A stretch of 64,000 nt of DNA from CAZJHX01 sp964545715 (lineage in GTDB: Bacteria; Myxococcota_A; UBA9042; GCA-2863065): positions 79,760 through 143,759 of the forward strand of contig CAZJHX010000005.1 of NCBI GenBank assembly GCA_964545715.1, read 5' to 3'. The translations under genes and the position numbers were made by a program. The notes beneath the pieces are model-generated. The model saw only the letters and a list, made by a program, of their open reading frames with translations. It searched no databases and had not been told where the DNA came from. This document shows positions 1 through 6,123 of the stretch, in pieces; the first letter of the stretch is position 1; each line of letters begins with the position of its first letter.

Positions 1-1224
1 GTGGCCGTACGGTCCGGCGCAAGAGCAGCCGCCGCGGGCCTGGATGCCCAGCAGGTCGTTGAGCAGCGCGACCACGTAGTTGTGGTGCAAAAAGCCCTGC
101 CCGTGGCGGACCATGAACGACACGATCGACAGCCGCCAGGCGTCCGTGTTGCCCAGAATGGAGACGTTGCTCTCCGGCTTGGACCACGCCGCGATAGCCC
201 GGTCGACGTAGTTCTTCTCGCGCTGGTGGATGCGCTCGTAGCCCACAGCCTCTTTGAGCTGAAACACCAGCCCGGCCCGAATGGAGCCCAGGATTGCCGG
301 CGTGCCGCCCTCCTCGCGATGGACGATGTCGTCCAGGTAGCGGTGCTCGACAGTGTTGACGTACGCGACCGTGCCGCCGCCCGGCGACGTCGGGACCTTG
401 TTGGTAAAGAGCCGCCGCTTGGCGATCAGCAACCCGGGCGTGCCCGGCCCACCGATGAACTTATGCGGCGAGATGAAGATGGCGTCCTTGTAGGCAAGGT
501 CCCCGTCCGGCTTGTCGTCGCGCATGTTCATCTCGATCTTCACGTAAGGCGCCGCAGCCGCGAAGTCCCACAGCGACAGCGCGCCGTGCTTGTGAAGCAG
601 CACCGAGATGTTGCGCGTATCCGACCCGATGCCCGTCACGTTGGACGCGGCCGAGAACGACCCGATCTTGAGCGGCCGATCCGCGTACTTGAGCAGCGCC
701 TCCTCGAGATGCTGCGCGTCCACGCGACCATTGTGGTCTTCGTCGATGGTGACCACGTCCGCGATCGACTCCCGCCAGGGCAGCTCGTTGCTGTGATGCT
801 CGTACGGGCCGATGAACACCACGGGCCGCTGGTCCGCCGGGATCTGCGCCGACAGGTCGTACTTGCTGTCCAGGTTGGCCGGAATCCGCAGATTCAGGAC
901 GTCCACCAGCTTGTTGATGGCCCCCGTCGCGCCCGATCCGCAGAACACAACCACGTCGTCCTCCGAGCCGCCCACCGCGTCCAGGATGATCTTGCGCGCG
1001 TCCTCGCGAAACCGCGTGGTCTGCAACCCGGTCCCGGATGTCTCCGTATGCGTGTTGGCGTACAGCGGCAGCACCTCGTGACGCATGAAATCTTCGACAA
1101 ACGAGAGGGCGCGCCCCGACGCCGTGTAGTCCGCGTAGGTCACGCGCCGGGCCCCATATGCCCCGTCGATGACGTTGTCGGAGCCGATGATGCCGTCGCG
1201 GATGGTGTCGATGAGGTCAGCCAT
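1..1224 (-). CDS. Class V aminotransferase / cysteine desulfurase-like PLP enzyme (partial)
   Basis: Pyridoxal-phosphate fold type I enzyme of the class V (NifS/SufS/selenocysteine lyase-like) group, probably cytosolic. The window edge removes the C-terminus; about 408 residues remain. Translation of the minus strand begins MADLIDTIRDG and shows the PLP-lysine motif SPHKFIGGPG near residue 250, an SGATGAINKL cofactor-binding segment near residue 100, and the Cys-rich RGGCSCAGPYGH motif just before the edge. The last motif is typical of desulfurase-like members of the family. Start chosen at the ATG at 1224, which gives a normal N-terminus. It is transcribed divergently from the GntR gene, so that regulator could control it. 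The exact substrate (cysteine, selenocysteine or other) cannot be decided. Confidence 0.85.
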   Translation of the reverse strand, partial: MADLIDTIRDGIIGSDNVIDGAYGARRVTYADYTASGRALSFVEDFMRHEVLPLYANTHTETSGTGLQTTRFREDARKIILDAVGGSEDDVVVFCGSGATGAINKLVDVLNLRIPANLDSKYDLSAQIPADQRPVVFIGPYEHHSNELPWRESIADVVTIDEDHNGRVDAQHLEEALLKYADRPLKIGSFSAASNVTGIGSDTRNISVLLHKHGALSLWDFAAAAPYVKIEMNMRDDKPDGDLAYKDAIFISPHKFIGGPGTPGLLIAKRRLFTNKVPTSPGGGTVAYVNTVEHRYLDDIVHREEGGTPAILGSIRAGLVFQLKEAVGYERIHQREKNYVDRAIAAWSKPESNVSILGNTDAWRLSIVSFMVRHGQGFLHHNYVVALLNDLLGIQARGGCSCAGPYGH

Positions 1225-1288
1225 GGCGCGGAGTGTAGCGCGGCGCGTCTGGACTGCAACGCCGCCCGCGCCGGATCCGAAATGCGCC

Positions 1289-1317
1289 TTGACAAATTGG
1301 TAGATTGGTCCGACCAT
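1289..1317 (+). promoter_or_regulatory. Promoter of gntR-type gene, near-leaderless
   Basis: A perfect -35 hexamer TTGACA (1289-1294) is followed after 17 nt by GACCAT (1312-1317) as a weak -10. The ATG at 1328 lies only 10 nt after the -10, and no Shine-Dalgarno sequence is visible, so the transcript is probably leaderless or nearly so. The assignment is by eye. Confidence 0.45.
1306..1316 (+). promoter_or_regulatory. FadR-type operator dyad
   Basis: TGGTCCGACCA is an 11-bp dyad matching the core of the FadR/GntR operator (TGGTNNGACCA). It overlaps the presumed -10 of the GntR-family gene. A second, imperfect dyad ATTGGCCCAAT (1316-1326) follows directly. The position suggests autorepression and perhaps control of the divergent aminotransferase. 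That role is inference. Confidence 0.5.
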
Positions 1318-1327
1318 TGGCCCAATC

Positions 1328-2071
1328 ATGTTCGAGCCCATTCAAAAGCCGGAGTCCGCCGTCGACGCGTGTACGCACTCCATCCGCAACGCCATCCTCA
1401 GCGGGGACCTGGCGCCCGGCGACCGGTTGCCGCCTGAGCGCCGCCTGGCCGACCGCTTCGGCGTGAATCGGGTCACGCTGCGCACCGCACTCAGCCGACT
1501 GGCCGCCTCCAACCTCCTGACCGTGCGGCAGGGCAGCGGGTACATCGTGCAGGACTACCGCGCTCGCGGGGGGCCCGACCTGCTGCCTGGATTGGCGCGC
1601 CTGGCCACCGACGCGAGCGACTTTCGGGACATCGTCGTCGACCTGCTGCGCGTGCGGCGGGCGCTGGCGACCGGCGTGCTTCAGCGCCTGGCCGACGGTG
1701 TGTCCGAGACGTCGCTTGCCCGCATCGACCGCGCCATCGACCGCTTCGAGGCCGACGCTCGCGCCGGGGCGACTGACGACGTCCTGGCCCAGCGCGACAT
1801 GGAGGTGGTGGGCGCCATCATCGACGCGACCGGCAGCGCCGTCTTTCGGTTGTGCATGAATCCCATCGCCACCGTCGTCGCGTCTTTTCCGGAGCTGCGG
1901 CGGGCCATCTATGCGGCCCCGCTGGGCAATGTGGCCGGATTTCGGCTGCTGGTCGCCTCGCTGCGGGCGGGCCGAGTCGACGCCATCGACGTCATGATCA
2001 ACGAGCTCGAGCGCCGGGATCAGCACACCCTCAAACAGCTCACGACCGACCCGACTGGTACAGAGGCCTGA
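1328..2071 (+). CDS. GntR/FadR-family transcriptional regulator
   Basis: A 247-residue DNA-binding regulator. Residues about 10-75 form the winged helix typical of GntR proteins, with the segments LAPGDRLPPERRLADRFGV and NRVTLRTALSRL (recognition helix region). The rest is a helical effector-binding domain of FCD/FadR type; the His/Asp metal ligands of FCD proteins are not obvious, as in FadR itself. The gene is preceded by a FadR-like operator, so autoregulation is likely. Its stop TGA overlaps the ATG of the next gene (ATGA at 2069-2073 region), giving translational coupling to two unknown genes. The ligand is unknown; a fatty-acyl-CoA would fit the operator type but is not shown. Confidence 0.88.
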   Translation: MFEPIQKPESAVDACTHSIRNAILSGDLAPGDRLPPERRLADRFGVNRVTLRTALSRLAASNLLTVRQGSGYIVQDYRARGGPDLLPGLARLATDASDFRDIVVDLLRVRRALATGVLQRLADGVSETSLARIDRAIDRFEADARAGATDDVLAQRDMEVVGAIIDATGSAVFRLCMNPIATVVASFPELRRAIYAAPLGNVAGFRLLVASLRAGRVDAIDVMINELERRDQHTLKQLTTDPTGTEA

Positions 2072-2727
2072 TGAAACGCATCCCCTGGTACACCTACCTC
2101 ATCGTTTATCGACCACGGCGCGTGTTGGACAACCTGGCCCGCATCCGCACGTCAGCGCTGGTCCGCCGCGCGCCCAACCTGTGGCAGGTCTGCCAGGGCG
2201 TCATGCGCATGTGGCATCGGCTGCTGTTTCGCAGCAACACGGTCGGGCTGTGCACCGACGCCGCCGTTCGACCGGGGTGGCGCGCTCGCCTGCTGCGCTT
2301 TCGGCCCCTGCGCTTTCCATTCTTGCTGTTCGAGGGGTCGGTGGTGCCCCTGGATCTGTCAGGCCTGGTGAGCTCTCCCGAGCGGCTGCGCACCCACCTG
2401 CTGGGTACGCACCACGACGGCAACCAGTTCGTGTACGACCTGCAGATTCTGTCGGTGTACGACGGCGAGCTCGAGACGCTGCGCCGGCAGACGCTGGACG
2501 TGATCAACAACGATACGCGCCGCACCCGCTGGCTGCGCGACCTGTGCATCTACGAGGGGTATCACGAGAGCCTGCTGGTCGCCGTGGACGCGGCCCTTGC
2601 GGGGGAAGAGGCGCTGAAGCCCGACGAGCTCGAGGACCCGGACGTGTCGTTCCTGGCCTACCTGGAGTGGTGCGCCACGCGCCCCGAGACGCCTCGCCGC
2701 TCCTGGCGACGGCGGCGCGCATGCTGA
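2071..2727 (+). CDS. Conserved-looking hypothetical protein, first of a coupled pair
   Basis: A 218-residue protein that I do not recognise. It has a basic N-terminus (MKRIPWYTYLIVYRPRR), no signal peptide or clear membrane segment, an Arg-rich middle and an acidic C-terminal part (KPDELEDPD). The start is the ATG at 2071 overlapping the stop of the GntR gene; its end overlaps the start of the next gene by 7 nt. The tight coupling suggests that it works with the regulator and the following protein, possibly as a two-protein unit. No function is assigned. Confidence 0.7.
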   Translation: MKRIPWYTYLIVYRPRRVLDNLARIRTSALVRRAPNLWQVCQGVMRMWHRLLFRSNTVGLCTDAAVRPGWRARLLRFRPLRFPFLLFEGSVVPLDLSGLVSSPERLRTHLLGTHHDGNQFVYDLQILSVYDGELETLRRQTLDVINNDTRRTRWLRDLCIYEGYHESLLVAVDAALAGEEALKPDELEDPDVSFLAYLEWCATRPETPRRSWRRRRAC

Positions 2728-3278
2728 CGGCCGCCGACCTGTGGGGCATGAGCCGTGCGCAGCTGGGCGAGGTGCTGGCCGCCGGGCACAGCATCGATCC
2801 GGCCACCCTGGATGACACCGAGTACCGGGGCGTGAGCCTGGGCCTGCCCGCGTGGATCGAGCGCCTGTCCTGGAAGACGTTCAAGAAGGTCTTTCACCGC
2901 GATGAGAGCGGCGTGCTGCGCGGCTGGAACGTGCGGCTGGAGCAGACCGGCCTGGACGGTCCGTCGACGCCGATGCAGCGCAAGGGCAAGGAGCTCACCT
3001 TCGGTCACTACCGCGTACTGGCGGCCGACGGCTATAAGGTGCCGCGCTCCTTCGAACAGGGACTCATGATCGACTACGGCCTCGGCGGTAACGCGTCTTT
3101 CGACCCGATCTCGCGCCTGCGGGACCCAATCGTGGCCGTCAATCCGGGCAGCACGGACCTCCTCCTGGGCTGGAGTTACGCGGATCTGGGCCTGTTTCGA
3201 CTGGGCACGCCCAGCTTCTTTTCGCTGGAGAGCGACTGTCCGCTGACCCACCGCGTGGCCCCACCGCGCGCCGCCTGA
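2721..3278 (+). CDS. Conserved-looking hypothetical protein, second of a coupled pair
   Basis: A 185-residue cytoplasmic-looking protein. The start ATG at 2721 lies inside the last codons of the upstream gene. Visible segments are SWKTFKKVFHRDESG, RGWNVRLEQTGLDG, and a Gly/Asp-rich C-terminal half with DYGLGGN and LLLGWSYADLG. The alternating hydrophobic pattern resembles a small beta-rich ligand-binding fold, but I cannot place it in a family. As third gene of a regulator-led operon it may bind or process the regulator's effector; this is inference only. Confidence 0.7.
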   Translation: MLTAADLWGMSRAQLGEVLAAGHSIDPATLDDTEYRGVSLGLPAWIERLSWKTFKKVFHRDESGVLRGWNVRLEQTGLDGPSTPMQRKGKELTFGHYRVLAADGYKVPRSFEQGLMIDYGLGGNASFDPISRLRDPIVAVNPGSTDLLLGWSYADLGLFRLGTPSFFSLESDCPLTHRVAPPRAA

Positions 3279-3318
3279 CCCTCGGGAACACCGCGCGCGC
3301 CGCGACGGTTGCGTGCGT

Positions 3319-3843
3319 ATGCGTCCAGCGGCGTTCAGCTCCCTTCTGCTCATCAGCGCCTGCGCCGCGCTGCCGCCGGGCAGCTTTCAGGACCGTGCCC
3401 TGCCACGATCGGTGCGCGTCGACCGGATCGTGGTCTACAAAGCCGCGGGCAGGCTGGAGGCGTGGGCGGGCTCCAGGCTGGTGAAGAGCTATCGCGCCGC
3501 CGTCGGCTCGGCGGGCGCCGGCGACAAACAGTACGAGGGGGACCGCACGACGCCGGAGGGGCAATACCGGATCAGCGGTCGACACCACAGCAGCCGCTTC
3601 CATCGCTTTTTGGCGGTGTCCTATCCCAATCGGGCCGACCGACGCCGGTTTCGGGCCGCCGGTGACCGGCCTGACGGCGCGCGGATCGGCGGCGCGATCG
3701 GCATCCATGGCGAGCATCCATCCCCGTTTGTGCCCGCGACGTCCATCGACTGGACCGCCGGCTGTATCGCTGTGACCGACGAGGCGGTCGAGGAGCTCTA
3801 TCGCGTGGTGAGGCCGCGCGCCGAGGTCGTGATCAAGCCGTAG
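3319..3843 (+). CDS. YkuD-type L,D-transpeptidase lipoprotein
   Basis: A 174-residue lipoprotein; the signal peptide ends in the lipobox LISAC. The remainder is a short YkuD catalytic domain. The conserved His is in IGIHGEHPSP and the catalytic Cys in TAGCIAVT, where the usual SxGC motif has Thr in place of Ser. Family members cross-link peptidoglycan or attach lipoproteins to it in the periplasm. The ATG at 3319 is preferred over an in-frame GTG at 3313; both give the same signal peptide. A 9-bp hairpin follows the gene at 3861-3886. Confidence 0.85.
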   Translation: MRPAAFSSLLLISACAALPPGSFQDRALPRSVRVDRIVVYKAAGRLEAWAGSRLVKSYRAAVGSAGAGDKQYEGDRTTPEGQYRISGRHHSSRFHRFLAVSYPNRADRRRFRAAGDRPDGARIGGAIGIHGEHPSPFVPATSIDWTAGCIAVTDEAVEELYRVVRPRAEVVIKP

Positions 3844-3860
3844 AGAAACGGATCGGCGGC

Positions 3861-3886
3861 CGGTTTGCGTCTTGCGCCGCAAACCG
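3861..3886 (+). terminator. Strong hairpin after the L,D-transpeptidase gene
   Basis: CGGTTTGCG (3861-3869) pairs perfectly with CGCAAACCG (3878-3886) across an 8-nt loop, 17 nt after the upstream stop codon. No U-tract follows, so it could be a weak terminator, an mRNA-stabilising hairpin, or an operator. Confidence 0.4.
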
Positions 3887-3921
3887 AACGTGTGTATGCT
3901 TCTGGACCGAGCGTTCTGGTA

Positions 3922-3948
3922 GTTGTTGATGTTGTTGAAGTTGTTGCT
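3922..3948 (+). repeat. Three tandem 9-bp GTTGTTGNN repeats in a 5' leader
   Basis: GTTGTTGAT, GTTGTTGAA and GTTGTTGCT stand in tandem just before the Shine-Dalgarno GGAGG (3957-3961) of the copper monooxygenase gene. This is a possible slippage-prone tract; function unknown. Confidence 0.6.
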
Positions 3949-3966
3949 GCTGGACTGGAGGTTGGA

Positions 3967-5412
3967 ATGCTCAATTGTCGTATCGTCGCGGCCGCCGCGC
4001 TGCTGGTCGCATCTTGTTCACAATCACCGACGGACTCTGCTGCCGAGGACCCACAGCCGCCACCCGGCCCGGTCGATCCGGGCGAGCAGGTCGACGACAA
4101 TGCGGTCGCCGACGAGCCCGGGACGCCCGATCTACCGACGGATCCGGGGGATCCTCTGCCGGAGCCTGCCGTCAGTTACTACAAAGACATCAAGCCGCTG
4201 ATCGAGGGCTACTGCCTGGGCTGCCATACCAAGGGCGGCATCCGCGAGAGCGTGCCGTTTGAGACGTACGAGCAGGTGGCTGCGATGGCGCCGCTGATCC
4301 GCCAGAAGGTGGTGGACCGCGAGATGCCTCCGTACCTGGCCGGACCCGGCTGCAACGAGTACTGGTTCGACGAGCGACTGGAGGAGAGCGAGATTCAGCT
4401 GGTCTCGGATTGGGTCGACGACGGCGCGCCCGCGGGCAGCCAGACCGTGGCGCCCAACCCGACCCCCGACGTCCAGCACTCCAGCATGTCCCGGGTGGAT
4501 CTGACGCTGGAGATGGCCGAGAGCTATGTGCCCGACGGATATCCCGACGACTACCGCTGCTTCCTGATCGACTGGCCGCTGGACAAAGAGGCGTTCGTGA
4601 CCGGCTTCCGGGCCAACCCCGGCAATCCGACCGTCGTGCACCATGTCATCGCGTACGTCGTGCCGCCCAACATGGTGGACACCTTCCAGGGCTACGATGA
4701 CGCCGATCCGGAGCACGGCTACACGTGCTTCGGCAGTCCGGGCGGCGGCGCAGCGGGCTTCACGGGGGGCGTGCGCTGGCTGGGCGGTTGGGCTCCGGGA
4801 GGCACCGGCAGCGACTTTCCGCCCGACACCGGGATCGCCATGGAGCCCGGCTCCAAGATCGCGCTGCAGGTTCACTACAACGTCCTGACCGCGGACCCCA
4901 CGCCCGACCTGACCAGCATCTCGCTCAAGCTGGACGACCAGGTCGCCAAGCCCGCGTTCGTCCTGCCCTGGACCAACGTGTACTGGGTGATCAGCGACAG
5001 CATGAACATCCCGGCCGGCGACGCCGATGTGACCTACGGCTTCGCCTGGGATCCGACCTCCGTAGACCTGTTGGGTCTGACCGGCGAGCCGTTGACCATC
5101 TACTCCGCGACCCTGCACATGCACGAGCTCGGCACCGGCGGACGGATCTTCATCGATCGACAGAGCGGTGACGAAGAGTGCCTGCTGGACATCCCGCGCT
5201 GGGACTTCGGCTGGCAGCGCAGCTTCGGCCTCAAAAAGCCCACTACGCTGTATCCCGGCGACCGCCTGGGCCTGAGCTGCACATGGGACAACTCTCCGGC
5301 CAACCAGAAGTTTGTGGACGGCCAACAGCTGCCGGCCCAGGACGTCAAATGGGGAGACGGCACCCAGGATGAGATGTGCCTGGGCGTCTTCTACATGACT
5401 GTCGCGGACTGA
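3967..5412 (+). CDS. Cytochrome c / copper type II monooxygenase-like lipoprotein
   Basis: A 481-residue exported lipoprotein (lipobox LVASC). After a Pro/Asp-rich linker comes a cytochrome c-like segment with haem motif CLGCH (about residue 83) and a distal Met region (DREMPPYLAG). The rest resembles the peptidylglycine monooxygenase (PHM) fold: VVHHVIAYVVPP, LQVHYN and LHMHELG supply candidate copper His ligands, and DEMCLGVFYM a candidate Met ligand. The combination is common in Myxococcota, usually annotated as ascorbate-dependent monooxygenase. Start ATG 3967 follows GGAGG by 5 nt. The substrate is unknown; the haem domain could deliver electrons to copper. Confidence 0.82.
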   Translation: MLNCRIVAAAALLVASCSQSPTDSAAEDPQPPPGPVDPGEQVDDNAVADEPGTPDLPTDPGDPLPEPAVSYYKDIKPLIEGYCLGCHTKGGIRESVPFETYEQVAAMAPLIRQKVVDREMPPYLAGPGCNEYWFDERLEESEIQLVSDWVDDGAPAGSQTVAPNPTPDVQHSSMSRVDLTLEMAESYVPDGYPDDYRCFLIDWPLDKEAFVTGFRANPGNPTVVHHVIAYVVPPNMVDTFQGYDDADPEHGYTCFGSPGGGAAGFTGGVRWLGGWAPGGTGSDFPPDTGIAMEPGSKIALQVHYNVLTADPTPDLTSISLKLDDQVAKPAFVLPWTNVYWVISDSMNIPAGDADVTYGFAWDPTSVDLLGLTGEPLTIYSATLHMHELGTGGRIFIDRQSGDEECLLDIPRWDFGWQRSFGLKKPTTLYPGDRLGLSCTWDNSPANQKFVDGQQLPAQDVKWGDGTQDEMCLGVFYMTVAD

Positions 5413-5415
5413 CCG

Positions 5416-6123
5416 TCAGGCGCGCCGCTTCAGCGTGAGGTCCTTTCGGTATCGCAGCAGCTCCGCCACCGCCTGAGCCGCAGCCCGCGAGTCCGCGCCC
5501 TTGGCCGTGCCGTGCATCCGAGGATGGTGCCGCACGGGGACCTGCTTGATCGACAGCCCCGCGTTCATCGCTTTGACAAAGATCTCCGGTCCCACCAGGT
5601 TGCCGTCGCACTTCAGCTGCAGCAGGTCCAGGGCGCGCCGATTCAGCAGCTTGAATCCGCAGTCCACGTCCTCGTAGGGCAGCCCGAGAATGGCGCGAAT
5701 CGACGCGTTGTACGCGTGCCCGATCAGCAGCCGATGCAGCTCGTCGTTGCGATGCGTGCGGACCCCGGCGACCAGATCGTGCGAGCCGTGCGACATCCAG
5801 TCCATCAGCTCGTGCACCTGCCGCGGCTCGAACTGGCCGTCCCCATCCATATAGGCCACCAACTCACCGTTGGCATTAGCCAGGCCCGAGCGGACCGCGC
5901 CGCCGTAACCGCGCCGCTTCTCGTGATGAACCACGCGCAGGGGCAGGCGTCCGGTGCGACCGGCCAGGTAGTCGGCGGATCCGTCCGTGCTCCCGTCGTC
6001 GACGACCACGATCTCGACGTCACCGATGGACGCCAGCGTTTCGTCGGCCGCTGCCAGGAGCGCAGGCAGGTTCTCCCGCTCGTTGCAGCAGAGCAGGACC
6101 AGGGTCAGCGTGGGGCGTGCGAT
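5416..6123 (-). CDS. Family 2 glycosyltransferase, dolichol-phosphate-mannose synthase-like
   Basis: A 235-residue GT-A enzyme. Near the N-terminus are LVLLCCNERENLP and VVVDDGSTDGS (nucleotide binding), then MDGDGQFEPRQV (DxD-type metal site), then DVDCGFKLLNRRAL and VRHHPRMHG typical of DPM/DPG synthase-like enzymes that load a polyprenyl-phosphate. There are no C-terminal membrane helices. The start is odd: the domain begins a few residues after the upstream stop, but the codon there is ATC at 6123 (TAATC), not ATG. The only in-frame ATG is at 6240, 118 nt inside the upstream gene. ATC is proposed by analogy with TAATG coupling. Confidence 0.85.
   Translation of the reverse strand: MARPTLTLVLLCCNERENLPALLAAADETLASIGDVEIVVVDDGSTDGSADYLAGRTGRLPLRVVHHEKRRGYGGAVRSGLANANGELVAYMDGDGQFEPRQVHELMDWMSHGSHDLVAGVRTHRNDELHRLLIGHAYNASIRAILGLPYEDVDCGFKLLNRRALDLLQLKCDGNLVGPEIFVKAMNAGLSIKQVPVRHHPRMHGTAKGADSRAAAQAVAELLRYRKDLTLKRRA

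Noticed and set aside
1..1437. 478-codon plus-strand frame at the left edge
   Set aside because: Antisense to the aminotransferase, whose PLP-lysine and Cys motifs are clear; it also runs through the regulator's promoter.
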